Source of the DNA: Aestuariispira insulae
GTDB taxonomy: Bacteria > Pseudomonadota > Alphaproteobacteria > UBA8366 > Aestuariispiraceae
Assembly: GCF_003385955.1 (NCBI RefSeq)
Contig: NZ_QRDW01000002.1
Coordinates: 248,001 to 312,000 of the forward strand
Direction: 5' to 3'
DNA length: 64,000 nucleotides
This document shows, piece after piece, positions 8,749-20,439 of this stretch. Within the stretch, counting starts at the first letter, position 1, and every line of letters starts with the position of its first letter. The notes under the pieces are model-generated. The model was not told the origin of the DNA, searched no databases, and saw only the letters and a list, made by a program, of their open reading frames with translations. Position numbers and translations under genes: made by a program.

Positions 8749-10605
8749 ATGCACTTTGGCGATTTGGCCATGTTCCAGATGGGCGCGGTCTATGTACTGA
8801 TTTTGATCACGCTCGTGCTTTATGCGACCGAAGCCATGCCACTGGAACTGACATCCTTTTGGGTGATCTGTTCACTGCTGGTTCTTTTCCATCTTTTTCC
8901 GGTGCCCGATGCCTATGGCAACAACCAGTTATCCGCCAAGGTGCTGTTGTCGGGTTTTGCCAATCCGGCTCTGCTGACGGTCCTGGCGCTATTGGTGCTG
9001 GGTGAGGGGCTGGCCCGCACCGGGGTTCTGGATTCCGTTGCCGTCTTTGTTCATACCGTCGCCAAGGGGCGGCCTGGCCTGGCGATTGCCATTGCGCTGC
9101 TGGTGGTGGTGGTGGTTTCCGCTTTCCTCAATAACATTCCAGTGGTTGTGATCTTCGTGCCGATCATGCAGGCTCTGGCGTCCAAGATCGGCAAGCCGTC
9201 CAGCCGCTATATGATGTCGCTCAGTTTCGCGGCCATCCTGGGGGGCATGACCACCCTGATCGGGTCTTCGACCAACCTTCTGGTCTCTTCCGCGCTGATT
9301 AAGCTGGGTGAGCCCGGTTTTGAGTTTTTCTCTTTCACGATTCCAGGGCTGGTGGTGGCCGGTGTCGGCCTGATCTATGTGATGTTCGTTCAGCCGCTGA
9401 TCCTGCCGGACCGGGTGACTTATGACGGCGAGGCCAGTGGCACCAGCGCCAAACAGTTCCAGGCCCAGGTTAAGGTGATTGCCGGATCGAAGCTGGATGG
9501 CATGGCCTCGGTTAGCGGGTTTTTCCCGGACCTGAAGGGAATCACCGTCTTGATGGTGATCCGCAATGATGAACAGTTTTTCCCGCCCTATGACGATATC
9601 GTCCTGAATGAAAGCGATATCCTGGTGGTGGCGGCGACCCGGGAATTGCTGGCGGAATTGCTGGGTGAGGATCCGGCCCTGCTGCGCCCGGATCTTGCCA
9701 ATGCCAAGGAATATGAGCGCAAGCAGATTGCCCAGGCCTGGCACAAGGGCGAGCAGACCATGGCCGAAGCCATGGTCAAGCCGCATTCCCATTATGTGGG
9801 CAAGACCATCAAGCAGATCGACTTCAAGCGCGCCTCCAACACCATGATCATCGGGATCGAGCGCCGGTCCTCCATGAAGCGCACGCGGGTGACGGAAACG
9901 CCGCTGGAGGCGGGTGATATCCTGCTGATCCAGGGTGAGGAACAGCGCATGGATGACCTGCGCAACAATAAAGACATTTTGTTGATGGAATGGTCTTCCT
10001 CCAACCTGCCAAAACCTTATCATGCCAAGCGCGCGGCCCTGATTTTTGCGGGTGTCGTCGGATGCGCCGGCTCCGGCATCCTGCCGACCGAGATTGCGGC
10101 CCTGGCCGGGGCGGCGGTGATGGTCCTGGGCGGGGCTTTGTCATTGGAACGGGCCTTTAAGGCGATTGATCCGCAGATCATCATGCTGATCGCGGCGGCC
10201 TTGTCCCTGGGCGTTGCCATGGAAGTGACCGGCGGCGCGGCCTTCTTGTCGCACAGCATGATCGTTGCCTTGGGCGGGGCCAGCGGCCCGATCATCCTGT
10301 CGGCCTTTTTCCTGCTGGTGGCGATCCTGGCCAATGTCATGTCGACCAAGGCAACCGCAGTCCTGTTCACGCCCATTGCCGTGGCGGTGGCGCGCGAATT
10401 GAACCTGCCGGTGGAACCTTTTGCCGTGGCGGTGGTCTTTGCCGCCAACTGTTCCTTCGCCAGTCCCGTGGGTTACCAGACCAACCTGCTGGTCATGGCA
10501 CCCGGCCATTACCGTTTCGTCGACTATATCAAATACGGCACGCCGCTGATCCTCATCTGCTGGCTCGCCTTCAGTCTCTTTGCCCCCTGGTGGTATGGAC
10601 TCTGA
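8749..10605 (+). CDS. SLC13-family permease with two regulatory TrkA-C domains
   Basis: A 618-residue inner-membrane transporter of the divalent anion:sodium symporter/ArsB-like superfamily. The N-terminal membrane half has the family re-entrant motif 'NNIPVVVIFVPI' and 'GSSTNLLVSS'. The middle (about 220-420) is a soluble insert with two RCK-C-type segments ('ESDILVVAATRELL', 'AGDILLIQGEE'). The C-terminal half repeats the re-entrant pattern in 'STKATAVLFTPIAV' and ends with the signature 'SFASPVGYQTNLLV'. Such proteins carry dicarboxylates or sulfate; the substrate is not assignable. It stands alone. Confidence 0.88.
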   Translation: MHFGDLAMFQMGAVYVLILITLVLYATEAMPLELTSFWVICSLLVLFHLFPVPDAYGNNQLSAKVLLSGFANPALLTVLALLVLGEGLARTGVLDSVAVFVHTVAKGRPGLAIAIALLVVVVVSAFLNNIPVVVIFVPIMQALASKIGKPSSRYMMSLSFAAILGGMTTLIGSSTNLLVSSALIKLGEPGFEFFSFTIPGLVVAGVGLIYVMFVQPLILPDRVTYDGEASGTSAKQFQAQVKVIAGSKLDGMASVSGFFPDLKGITVLMVIRNDEQFFPPYDDIVLNESDILVVAATRELLAELLGEDPALLRPDLANAKEYERKQIAQAWHKGEQTMAEAMVKPHSHYVGKTIKQIDFKRASNTMIIGIERRSSMKRTRVTETPLEAGDILLIQGEEQRMDDLRNNKDILLMEWSSSNLPKPYHAKRAALIFAGVVGCAGSGILPTEIAALAGAAVMVLGGALSLERAFKAIDPQIIMLIAAALSLGVAMEVTGGAAFLSHSMIVALGGASGPIILSAFFLLVAILANVMSTKATAVLFTPIAVAVARELNLPVEPFAVAVVFAANCSFASPVGYQTNLLVMAPGHYRFVDYIKYGTPLILICWLAFSLFAPWWYGL

Positions 10606-10621
10606 TGTCTGGCTGGTGACT

Positions 10622-10698
10622 TGGATTGCCGGGTCAGGCCTGGCAATGACGAAACTGTAAAACTGTCATCCCCGGGCGTGACCCGGGGATCTCTATGG
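10622..10698. repeat. two adjacent short palindromic repeats
   Basis: Two hairpins sit between the SLC13 gene and glyQ: 'attgccggg' with 'cctggcaat' (10625-10647, 9-bp stem with one wobble, loop 'tcagg') and 'atccccggg' with 'cccggggat' (10668-10690, loop 'cgtga'). They share the size and loop style of the elements at 17435-17556 and look like members of a dispersed extragenic palindrome family. The remaining bases up to glyQ show nothing else. Confidence 0.7.
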
Positions 10699-10917
10699 CA
10701 AAGCCGCGGAAGGGCCATTTGCGACTTTTCAAATGACGACAATGGACCAGGGGGGGCCGGATCGGCGATATATCCAACGAAAAGGGCGGCTTTGCGCGAT
10801 TCCGCCGTTGACCTGAAAGGGGGCGCTGGTTATTTTGCGCCGCACATTTTCCAATAATGCAGGCGGGAAACCTCCCGCTTTGTTTGATACGGGCGGAAGG
10901 CCCCAAGGCATAGCACA

Positions 10918-11790
10918 GTGGCAACCGACAATAGTCTTCAATCGATTATTCTAAATCTCCATAAATACTGGTCTGACCAGGGCTGCGCGATCCTGCAGCC
11001 TTATGACATGGAGGTCGGTGCCGGCACCTTCCATTGGGGTACCACCCTCCGGTCCCTGGGGCCGGAGAACTGGAAAGCCGCTTACGTTCAGCCGTCCCGG
11101 CGTCCGACCGACGGGCGCTATGGTGAAAACCCCATGCGCTTGCAGCATTATTACCAGTATCAGGTGCTGATGAAGCCCTCGCCGGAAAACAGCCAGGAGC
11201 TGTATCTGGGCAGCCTGGAAGCCATCGGCATCGATCTGAATAACCACGATATCCGCTTTGTTGAGGATGACTGGGAAAGCCCGACGCTTGGCGCCTGGGG
11301 CCTTGGCTGGGAAATCTGGTGTGACGGCATGGAAGTGAGCCAGTTCACTTATTTCCAGCAGGTCTGTGGCTTTGACTGCAACCCGGTCTCGACCGAGCTG
11401 ACCTACGGGCTGGAGCGTCTGGCCATGTATGTCCAGGGTGTTGAGAATATCTATGATCTGAAATTCAACGACACCTATTCCTATGGCGATGTCTATCACC
11501 AGGCGGAAGTGGAATATTCCAAGCATAATTTCGAGCTGGCCGATACCGACATGGTTCTGCGCCATTTCGAGGATGCGGAACGTGAATGTGCCAGACTGGT
11601 CGAGGGCGGTGTTTCGCTGCCCGCCTATGACCAATGCCTGAAAGCCAGCCATCTCTTCAACCTGCTGGATGCCCGTGGCGTGATTTCCGTCACCGAGCGC
11701 CAGGCCTATATCGGTCGGGTGCGCGCCCTGGCCCGGATGTGCGGGGAGGCCTATTTGAAGGCCCGCGGCCATCTGGATGAAAACGCGTGA
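10918..11790 (+). CDS. glyQ: glycyl-tRNA synthetase alpha subunit
   Basis: A 290-residue class II synthetase catalytic subunit of the alpha2beta2 type; it charges tRNA-Gly with glycine using ATP. Diagnostic stretches include '[18 protein letters not shown]', '[16 protein letters not shown]' and '[15 protein letters not shown]'. Length fits the family (about 290-305). The start is a GTG with only a weak upstream ribosome site. The gene is followed 17 bases later by glyS, which encodes the tRNA-binding partner. Confidence 0.97.
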   Translation: MATDNSLQSIILNLHKYWSDQGCAILQPYDMEVGAGTFHWGTTLRSLGPENWKAAYVQPSRRPTDGRYGENPMRLQHYYQYQVLMKPSPENSQELYLGSLEAIGIDLNNHDIRFVEDDWESPTLGAWGLGWEIWCDGMEVSQFTYFQQVCGFDCNPVSTELTYGLERLAMYVQGVENIYDLKFNDTYSYGDVYHQAEVEYSKHNFELADTDMVLRHFEDAERECARLVEGGVSLPAYDQCLKASHLFNLLDARGVISVTERQAYIGRVRALARMCGEAYLKARGHLDENA

Positions 11791-11807
11791 GCGGGGGGAA
11801 AGAGACA

Positions 11808-13904
11808 ATGACTGAATTGCTGATTGAACTGTTCTCCGAAGAGATTCCGGCGGGCATGCAGACCCGCGCGGCGGATGATTTCAAAGGCCTGGTGGAAACC
11901 GGGCTGAAGGCGGAAAACCTAACCTTCGACGCGGTCCGCGCCTATTCAACCCCGCGCCGCCTGACCCTGGTGGTCGAGGGCCTGCCGCTGGCCCAGCCGG
12001 ATGTCAGGGATGAACGCAAAGGCCCGAAAGTGGGCGCGCCCGAACAAGCGGTTGCCGGTTTCCTGCGCGGCGCCGGTCTGGAAAGCCTGGACCAGTGTGA
12101 GCAGCGCGAAACGCCGAAGGGCGCTGTCTGGTTCGCGGTGATCGAGCGCAAGGGACGTGCGACTACCGAAGTGCTGCCGGGTATCATTCTGGACGCCATT
12201 AATAAGCTGCCCTGGGCCAAGAGCATGCGTTTCGCCGATCAGGCCTTCCGCTGGGTCCGGCCCTTGCGCCGGGTGAATGTGGTCTTCAATGGAGCGGTTC
12301 TGGACGGCAGCCTGGATATGGGCGGCCGGGTGATGGCATTTGGCAATGAGACCGAAGGCCACCGTTTCCTGTCACATGGCACGGTTACTTTCACCAGCTT
12401 TGACGACTATGAAAAAGGCCTGCTGGAAAAGCAGGTGGTGCTCGACCCGGCCAAGCGCCGCGAGATGATCGCCTCTGCGCTCGACATGGCGGTGCGCGCC
12501 GAAGGATTGACCGTCAAGGATGATCCAAAATTGCTTGATGAAGTGACCGGCCTGGTGGAATATCCGGTGGTCCTGATCGGGAATATCGATCCGGAATTTA
12601 TGGAAGTGCCGCGCGAGGTGCTGACCTCATCCATGCGCGCCAACCAGAAATATTTCACGCTTGAAAATCCCGATGGCTCCATGGCGACCAAATTTGCGCT
12701 GGTCTCCAACATGGTGGCGAAAGACGGCGGGGCGGCTATTGCCAACGGCAATGAGCGCGTGCTGCGTGCGCGCTTGGCCGATGCCAAGTTTTTCTGGGAT
12801 CAGGACCGTAAAAAGCGTCTGGAAGACAACCTGCCCAAACTGGACAAGGTGATTTTCCATGCCAAGCTGGGCTCTGTCGCCGAGCGCGTGGCCCGGATGG
12901 AAGAGCTGGCGGAAACGCTGTGTGATCATATCGAGGGCGCGAACAAGGCCGAGGCCCGCCGTGCGGCCCAGCTGTCCAAAGCCGACCTGGTTTCCGAGAT
13001 GGTTTATGAATTCCCGGAAGTGCAGGGGATCATGGGCCGCTATTACGCGATCCACCAGGGTGAGAATGAGGCGGTCGCCAATGCCATCGCCGACCATTAT
13101 TCCCCGGCCGGTCCCAATGATGCCTGCCCGACCGCGCCGGTCTCGGTCGCTGTGGCGCTGGCGGAAAAGCTGGATACGCTCTCCGGCTTCTGGGCTATGG
13201 ATGAAAAGCCGACCGGGTCCAAGGACCCTTATGCGCTGCGTCGTGCGGCATTGGGCATTATCCGCCTGATCCTGGAAAATGGCGTCCGGGTCAATCTGGC
13301 ACCGGTCCTGCGCCGCCAGATCGGCCTGTATAGTGAAATGTATAAGATGGGCCTGGGGCCGGAGGGCGAACATGCCGCAGCCGATGACCTGCTGGCTTTC
13401 TTCGCCGACCGCCTCAAGGTCCATTTGAAATCCGACGGTGTGGCCCATGACCATATCCAGGCGGTCTTTGCCCTGGGCGGTGAGGATGACCTGGTGCGCC
13501 TGCTGGCCCGCGTGAAGGCGCTGGGCGCGTTCCTGGGCAGTGACGATGGTGCCAATCTGCTGACCGCCTATCGCCGGGCCGCCAACATCCTGAAAGCTGA
13601 AGAGAAAAAAGACGGCCGCAGCTTTGACGGTGAGGCCGATGCGGCGCTCTGCCAGCAGGATGAGGAAACCGCGCTGGTCAAGGCGCTGGAAGGGGTCGAG
13701 GTCTATAAGGACCTGCTGGCCAAGGAAGATTTTGAAGCGGCCATGTCGGCGCTCGCGACCTTGCGGGCCCCGGTTGATGCCTTCTTCGATCAGGTGACCG
13801 TCAATGCCGATGACCCGGCCTTGCGGGAAAACCGCCTGAAACTGTTGAGTCGCATCCGCGACATCATGGGATCTGTTGCCGATTTCGGCCAGATTGAAGG
13901 ATGA
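11808..13904 (+). CDS. glyS: glycyl-tRNA synthetase beta subunit
   Basis: A 698-residue beta subunit, starting 'MTELLIELFSEEIPAGM', the family's near-invariant N-terminus. GGGGGAAAGAG precedes this ATG; an upstream in-frame GTG at 11787 overlaps the glyQ stop and is less likely. 'MRFADQAFRWVRPL' and 'HAKLGSVAERVARM' mark the central tRNA-binding and HD-like regions, and the C-terminus carries the anticodon-binding domain. It works with GlyQ. A terminator follows directly. Confidence 0.97.
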   Translation: MTELLIELFSEEIPAGMQTRAADDFKGLVETGLKAENLTFDAVRAYSTPRRLTLVVEGLPLAQPDVRDERKGPKVGAPEQAVAGFLRGAGLESLDQCEQRETPKGAVWFAVIERKGRATTEVLPGIILDAINKLPWAKSMRFADQAFRWVRPLRRVNVVFNGAVLDGSLDMGGRVMAFGNETEGHRFLSHGTVTFTSFDDYEKGLLEKQVVLDPAKRREMIASALDMAVRAEGLTVKDDPKLLDEVTGLVEYPVVLIGNIDPEFMEVPREVLTSSMRANQKYFTLENPDGSMATKFALVSNMVAKDGGAAIANGNERVLRARLADAKFFWDQDRKKRLEDNLPKLDKVIFHAKLGSVAERVARMEELAETLCDHIEGANKAEARRAAQLSKADLVSEMVYEFPEVQGIMGRYYAIHQGENEAVANAIADHYSPAGPNDACPTAPVSVAVALAEKLDTLSGFWAMDEKPTGSKDPYALRRAALGIIRLILENGVRVNLAPVLRRQIGLYSEMYKMGLGPEGEHAAADDLLAFFADRLKVHLKSDGVAHDHIQAVFALGGEDDLVRLLARVKALGAFLGSDDGANLLTAYRRAANILKAEEKKDGRSFDGEADAALCQQDEETALVKALEGVEVYKDLLAKEDFEAAMSALATLRAPVDAFFDQVTVNADDPALRENRLKLLSRIRDIMGSVADFGQIEG

Positions 13905-13905
13905 A

Positions 13906-13938
13906 AAGGGGCGGAACTTTCGGGTTCCGCCCTTTCTC
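13906..13938 (+). terminator. terminator after glyS
   Basis: 'gggcggaac' at 13909-13917 pairs with 'gttccgccc' at 13924-13932 around a TTTCGG loop, followed by 'tttctcttt'. It begins two bases after the glyS stop. Confidence 0.85.
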
Positions 13939-13994
13939 TTTCGAAAAAGAAAAACGTGCGTAATAGTTCATTCGTTAATAGACGGAACATACAA

Positions 13995-16661
<2,667 letters not shown>

Positions 16662-16694
16662 TTTGAGGGCTTTTAGGAGCCTTATGAAATGGGA

Positions 16695-16724
16695 AAGCCC
16701 CGCCGATTTTGGCGGGGCTTTTTC
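16695..16724 (+). terminator. terminator after ppdK
   Basis: A perfect 10-bp stem (16695-16704 with 16711-16720) with loop 'gatttt' is followed by TTTTT. Confidence 0.92.
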
Positions 16725-16756
16725 ATTTAATTCTTTGCAGCTTGCTTATAACAGTA

Positions 16757-17341
16757 TCATTTTGGCGGAATTAGGTTTTGTAAGTCATGAACAACTTCGT
16801 CAATTTTGTTGGCAAGGGAGCGAAGATCTGCTGGCGAAAGCTCATAGTGCTCGCAAGCGTGCTCGCAAGTTACCTTCTCTACTGAACGGACGAATGACCA
16901 TCTTCCATGGACAATAATGTTCCGCCAATCCGATAGTCCTTTGTGCTCGGTGCCTTCCGTTGGAACTATTTTTTCTAAGCATTTATTAATAAGGCGACCT
17001 AGTTTTGAACCGTTTACGTCATCTGTGAATGCATCTAATACCGCCGCTTTTAGTTCGGACATTCTTTTCTTTTTGTGAAGCTTTGTCATGTCATCGGCAA
17101 AGTTCCCTTTTATTTCGGGATCTTTTAGCCGTTTGATGATCAATTTAAGCATATATTCTAGTTGTCCATGCGCAGCTACAACCGCACCAATTTCCCTCAA
17201 AAATTCATCAGGAAGATGTTTAATTCCTATGTGCCAAAAGCTAGGGGTTTGAACTGATGAATATACTGAAACGTCTCTGTCTGAGGATAAAGTTGTAGAG
17301 GCCGCGGTCGCAGTCGAGCAATATATAATTGTTTCAATCAT
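16757..17341 (-). CDS. AT-rich hypothetical protein with HEPN-like RNxxVH motif
   Basis: A 194-residue protein not assignable to a named family. Base composition is clearly more AT-rich than its neighbours, and rare-looking codons are frequent, which suggests recent acquisition. It is mostly helical. 'HGQLEYMLKLIIKRL' (about residues 58-72) and 'WRNIIVHGRW' (about 140-149) fit the helical HEPN-like group in which R-N-x3-H forms the RNase active site. There is no adjacent nucleotidyltransferase (MNT) gene that would make a classical HEPN/MNT toxin-antitoxin pair. It lies alone between the ppdK terminator and a pair of palindromic repeats. Function is unknown. Confidence 0.6.
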   Translation of the reverse strand: MIETIIYCSTATAASTTLSSDRDVSVYSSVQTPSFWHIGIKHLPDEFLREIGAVVAAHGQLEYMLKLIIKRLKDPEIKGNFADDMTKLHKKKRMSELKAAVLDAFTDDVNGSKLGRLINKCLEKIVPTEGTEHKGLSDWRNIIVHGRWSFVRSVEKVTCEHACEHYELSPADLRSLANKIDEVVHDLQNLIPPK

Positions 17342-17693
17342 TTAATAGTCATCCAGCCAGGGTTAAAATCTCATCTTACACTGATTCGGTGTATTTTCTT
17401 GCGAGATAACTTCACACAAACTCTGCCCCACGCCCCTGGACCCCGGATCAAGTCCGGGGTGACGGTTGAGAAGGGGGAACGGTTGTGTGGGTAGGCGAGG
17501 GGCTGGGGGCGTCAAATATCCCCGCCGTCATGCCGGACTTGATCCGGCATCCAGGGCTGTAGGCGCTGGGTCTGACAGGTTCAAGTAGCTGTCGTGATAG
17601 CGCGAGGATCTCGCCCCTGCCAAAGGCACGGCGGCACAGCGGCTAGCGCCGAACCGGTTCTTTTCAGCTGTTTCATGGTGAGGGCGGCAATGC
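17342..17693. other. gene-free stretch with an inverted pair of palindromic repeats
   Basis: No convincing coding frame is present. It holds two copies of a short palindrome in opposite orientation: 17440-17460 ('accccgga' tcaag 'tccggggt') and 17530-17550 ('atgccgga' cttga 'tccggcat'), each flanked by a 'cctgg' / 'gtga-gtca' edge. The rest shows no recognisable signal. Confidence 0.7.
17435..17556. repeat. inverted pair of dispersed palindromic elements
   Basis: Copy one at 17435-17465 and copy two at 17524-17556 are the same element in opposite orientation, each with an 8-bp stem and 5-base loop (tcaag or its complement). Related copies lie at 10622-10698 and, decayed, at 38589-38625. Many alphaproteobacterial genomes carry such elements; their role is unknown. 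Confidence 0.7.
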
Positions 17694-17733
17694 CAATAAA
17701 AAAGCAGGCGGTCCGTGAGAATGACGCCTGCTT
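17694..17733 (-). terminator. terminator of the 59-residue gene
   Basis: On the minus strand 'aagcaggcg' (17733-17725) pairs with 'cgcctgctt' (17710-17702), followed by a T run. It lies 40 bases beyond the stop of the small gene at 17773 and supports that gene being a real transcription unit. Confidence 0.75.
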
Positions 17734-17772
17734 GATACGGTCAGTCAGTCAATTTGCTGACGGTCCAATTGG

Positions 17773-17952
17773 TCAGATGACCTGGACCAGGGCTTTGCTC
17801 TGATACATCTCGCGGATAATGTCGCGCGCATGTTGGATCATCTTATGGCTCATGAGGCCATCGATGGAGAAAATGTTCCGGCCGTTGGACTTTGAAAAAG
17901 TCACATAGTGATGCAGGCCGTAACGGGTCAGTAAAACTGTTTCTAAGGTCAT
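17773..17952 (-). CDS. 59-residue uncharacterised protein
   Basis: A short protein beginning 'MTLETVLLTRYGLHHYVTF', with AAGGA 5 bases before this ATG; a longer in-frame start at 17988 would lie inside the csp terminator hairpin. It is mildly basic with a likely C-terminal helix 'MIQHARDIIREMYQS'. It has its own downstream terminator and follows the cold-shock gene's terminator, so it could be reached by read-through from csp or have its own promoter. No family is recognised. Confidence 0.6.
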   Translation of the reverse strand: MTLETVLLTRYGLHHYVTFSKSNGRNIFSIDGLMSHKMIQHARDIIREMYQSKALVQVI

Positions 17953-17987
17953 GTAGTTCCTTGTTTCTGTTGGTCCTTGTCGCGGCA

Positions 17988-18018
17988 ATAAAAAAGGCGG
18001 TCAAAAGACCGCCTTTTT
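17988..18018 (-). terminator. terminator of the cold-shock gene
   Basis: A 12-bp stem (17991-18002 with 18007-18018) with a 4-base loop is followed on the minus strand by a T run. It sits 7 bases after the csp stop. Confidence 0.88.
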
Positions 18019-18024
18019 CAAGGA

Positions 18025-18234
18025 TCAGTCTTCGACAGTCAAATTGTCGGCTGACATCTTGCCATCCCGGCCGGAGACCAGTTCATAGCTGACATTCTGG
18101 CCTTCATTCAGTTTGGAGAGGCCGGCGCGCTCAACAGCGCTGATATGGACGAATGCGTCCTTGGAGCCGTCCTCGGGCTGAATGAAGCCGAAACCCTTGT
18201 CAGGGTTGAACCATTTTACGGTGCCTTTGGTCAT
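18025..18234 (-). CDS. csp: CspA-family cold-shock protein
   Basis: A 69-residue single cold-shock domain that binds single-stranded RNA and DNA as a chaperone and antiterminator. RNP1 is 'KGFGFI' and RNP2 is 'AFVHIS', both intact, and the start '[18 protein letters not shown]' is typical. It is monocistronic with a strong terminator. The upstream stretch contains a 7-bp hairpin at 18265-18289 about 30 bases before the ATG, which may form part of a structured leader. Confidence 0.97.
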   Translation of the reverse strand: MTKGTVKWFNPDKGFGFIQPEDGSKDAFVHISAVERAGLSKLNEGQNVSYELVSGRDGKMSADNLTVED

Positions 18235-18653
18235 GATCTATTCCTTTCACGACAAGTTTAAGATGTTCCGCTGCCCTATGCTGCGGAACCTGGGTAACGC
18301 TCAAATTGTCGGGGAAGAAAAATCAAAATCCGCCTTCGCGGGATAGAAATAGTGCATCTGCGACGTCCAAACGTGAAGCGACCCTAGGCTTATTTTCGGA
18401 AGAAAACAAGTAATTTTATTTCTCGGCCTGGCCTGGCGGTATCATCCTGTTGGTTTCCCTCGGCATTCCGTGATTGCGCAAAGTTTAAATCTCTGCCATG
18501 AGAGAGATTAAGGCTGTCCCACTTTTATGCGTTACCGGGGCCGCCGGGCCTTTTCGACAAACTGAACCCTCCGGCCGTGAAACCGTTTTGACCTGGTTTC
18601 CGGCGGATCGCCCTGTCCGGCTTTTTCCGCCGGATGCGGGCCAGGACCCTTTG
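18235..18653. other. divergent intergenic region: csp leader and 2OG-oxygenase upstream region
   Basis: It contains the csp 5' leader with a hairpin ('gttccgc' 18265-18271 with 'gcggaac' 18283-18289). Further right it holds the upstream region of the oxygenase gene at 18654, whose frame stays open back to 18498 without a supporting ribosome site. No other gene is seen. Confidence 0.5.
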
Positions 18654-19310
18654 ATGCCGATAGAGAACAAAAATAAAACAAATATCACGCTATCGATGCC
18701 TGTGGCCTATAAGGCGGGCACGGTGGCCGATGCCCTTGTCCATCGGGGGTTTGCCCATGTGACCGGCCTGTTGGAAGAGGCGCTGTTTCATCAGCTGCGC
18801 GCCGAGCTGATCGCGCTAGACGCACAGGATCAATTGGACCGGGCGGGGATTGGCCGCGGCGATGATTTCACGGTGAAAACAGCGGTGCGCGGTGATTACA
18901 CCAAATGGATCGATGGCGATACCTTGGCGGAATGTTTGCTGCTGGAGCGGCTGGAACAGGTGCGCCTTGAGATGAATGAACAGCTGATGTTGGGCCTGTT
19001 CGAGGTGGAGGCGCATTATGCCGCCTATCCGCCGGGCAGCTTCTACGCCCGCCATACAGACAGTTTTCGCGGCGCGAAAAACCGTATCCTCTCGCTGGTG
19101 ATGTATCTCAATCCCGATTGGCGGGCGGAGGAGGGTGGCCTGCTCACCCTCTTTGCCGATGAGGCGGCGCAACGCCCCTTCACGGCGGTTCGCCCGGAAC
19201 TGGGCCATGCGGTCTTGTTTCTGAGCGAGGAAATGCCTCATGAGGTGACAAAGGCACAGCGCAGCCGCTACAGCATTGCCGCCTGGTATCATTGTCATCA
19301 GCCTTTGTGA
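18654..19310 (+). CDS. 2-oxoglutarate/Fe(II) oxygenase (prolyl-4-hydroxylase-like)
   Basis: A 218-residue protein with the double-stranded beta-helix fold of the prolyl-hydroxylase-like family. Iron ligands are visible: H and D in 'YARHTDSF' and the distal H in 'EMPHEV', with the 2-oxoglutarate-binding R in 'SRYSIAAWY'. 'GGLLTLF' and 'GHAVLFLSEE' are core strands. The start is uncertain: 18654 has AGGA 7 bases upstream, while 18696 and 18498 are alternatives. The substrate may be a protein side chain or a small molecule; nothing nearby decides. Confidence 0.85.
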   Translation: MPIENKNKTNITLSMPVAYKAGTVADALVHRGFAHVTGLLEEALFHQLRAELIALDAQDQLDRAGIGRGDDFTVKTAVRGDYTKWIDGDTLAECLLLERLEQVRLEMNEQLMLGLFEVEAHYAAYPPGSFYARHTDSFRGAKNRILSLVMYLNPDWRAEEGGLLTLFADEAAQRPFTAVRPELGHAVLFLSEEMPHEVTKAQRSRYSIAAWYHCHQPL

Positions 19311-19384
19311 TTTTTCCTAGCCATGCCGATTTAAATATGTTCTATAAATGTTCTCAAATAATTTTCATTCAGGGGACATGACAC

Positions 19385-19777
19385 ATGATCGAAGGCAGCT
19401 GTTATTGCGGGGCGGTGAAATTTGCGCTGAAGGCGGAGCCATCCATGATGGGCACTTGCCATTGCTCGCGTTGCCGCAAGGCTGGGGCCAGCACCATTAT
19501 CTTTGTCAAACGCGACGATCTTTTCTGGCATCAGGGCCGGGACAATGTGGCGCTGTATCATCCGGAACCGCCCCATAAATATGGCCGCTGTTTCTGCAAA
19601 AGCTGTGGCACGTCATTGGGAGAGATTTTGTCTGATGAAGAGACATTCCCCATTGCCGCCCATGCGATTGATACGCCCATGGTCATCCGCAATCAGTTTC
19701 ACGAACATGTGGCGGACAAGCCCGACTGGTATGAGATTGCTGATCAGGCCGGGCAGTCGGAAGGTGATCCCGCCTGA
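19385..19777 (+). CDS. GFA/CENP-V domain zinc protein
   Basis: A 130-residue protein of the glutathione-dependent formaldehyde-activating (GFA) fold. Zinc-binding cysteines occur as 'GSCYCGAV', 'TCHCSRCRKA' and 'CFCKSCGTSLG'. Most family members have no proven formaldehyde activity. The last 34 bases overlap the 3' end of the convergent SGNH hydrolase gene. Confidence 0.9.
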   Translation: MIEGSCYCGAVKFALKAEPSMMGTCHCSRCRKAGASTIIFVKRDDLFWHQGRDNVALYHPEPPHKYGRCFCKSCGTSLGEILSDEETFPIAAHAIDTPMVIRNQFHEHVADKPDWYEIADQAGQSEGDPA

Positions 19778-20439
19778 GGCGTAAGCGCACGGTTCAATTC
19801 GCCAATCAACAGATCATAGCCGGGCCTGTTCAGATGGATCCGGTCCGGCTCCAGATAGTCCGGGCGATAGTTCCGCATGGGGGGCGGCGTGATCATTCGG
19901 CAATTGGTGCGGGCCTCACAAAGACTGGCGATGCGTCGGTTCCATAGGGCGATATCGGGCGGACTGTCCAGGCCTTCAATAGGCCCCACATGCTGGTGCG
20001 CGAGCATCAGAATCGGTTTCTCCCGGGGCAGGCTGTCCAGAATTTTTACCAGGGTGGTTTCCAGGCCATCTGTCCGGCCCTGCAACAGGTTATTAAGACC
20101 GGTTTGGACGATGATGGCGGCGGCCTGATCGATAGAATGGTAATGGGACAGGCGGGCCATCAATTCTTCTGCGGTCTCGCCGCCAATGCCGAAATTGCTG
20201 GCCGGGCAGGACAGGCGGGCCGTATCGATCCCCTGGATCGTGCTGGCCCCGAATAGCAGCACCCGGCCCGGAGGCAGGTTGCGGTCCTGACGCAGTTGAT
20301 GCGCGGTCAGGATTTCGCGATAACCGTCCTGGCGGAGGCTGCCCTGGAATTCATGCCAAAGCGGTCGTCCCGCCATCAGGCCGATGCCCGCCAGCAGGAG
20401 GGCGATCAGCAAGAGCAGGCCCCAGCCCCTGCGGGTCAT
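19744..20439 (-). CDS. membrane-anchored SGNH/GDSL hydrolase
   Basis: A 231-residue protein with an N-terminal transmembrane anchor ('GLLLLIALLLAGIGLM') and a periplasmic SGNH esterase domain. Block I is 'LLFGASTIQG' with the nucleophile serine, block II 'GIGGETAEELM', block III 'VQTGLNNL' and block V 'DRIHLNRPGYD' with the catalytic Asp-His. Its ATG overlaps the stop of the acyltransferase gene by 4 bases. Such pairs act on acyl groups of extracytoplasmic glycans, as do the fused acyltransferase-SGNH proteins. The frame is open further upstream, but that segment lies inside the acyltransferase gene. Confidence 0.8.
   Translation of the reverse strand: MTRRGWGLLLLIALLLAGIGLMAGRPLWHEFQGSLRQDGYREILTAHQLRQDRNLPPGRVLLFGASTIQGIDTARLSCPASNFGIGGETAEELMARLSHYHSIDQAAAIIVQTGLNNLLQGRTDGLETTLVKILDSLPREKPILMLAHQHVGPIEGLDSPPDIALWNRRIASLCEARTNCRMITPPPMRNYRPDYLEPDRIHLNRPGYDLLIGELNRALTPQAGSPSDCPA

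Noticed and set aside
17594-17803. A 69-codon plus-strand frame in the repeat-bearing gap
   Set aside because: It runs through the terminator of the minus-strand small gene and has no start signal.
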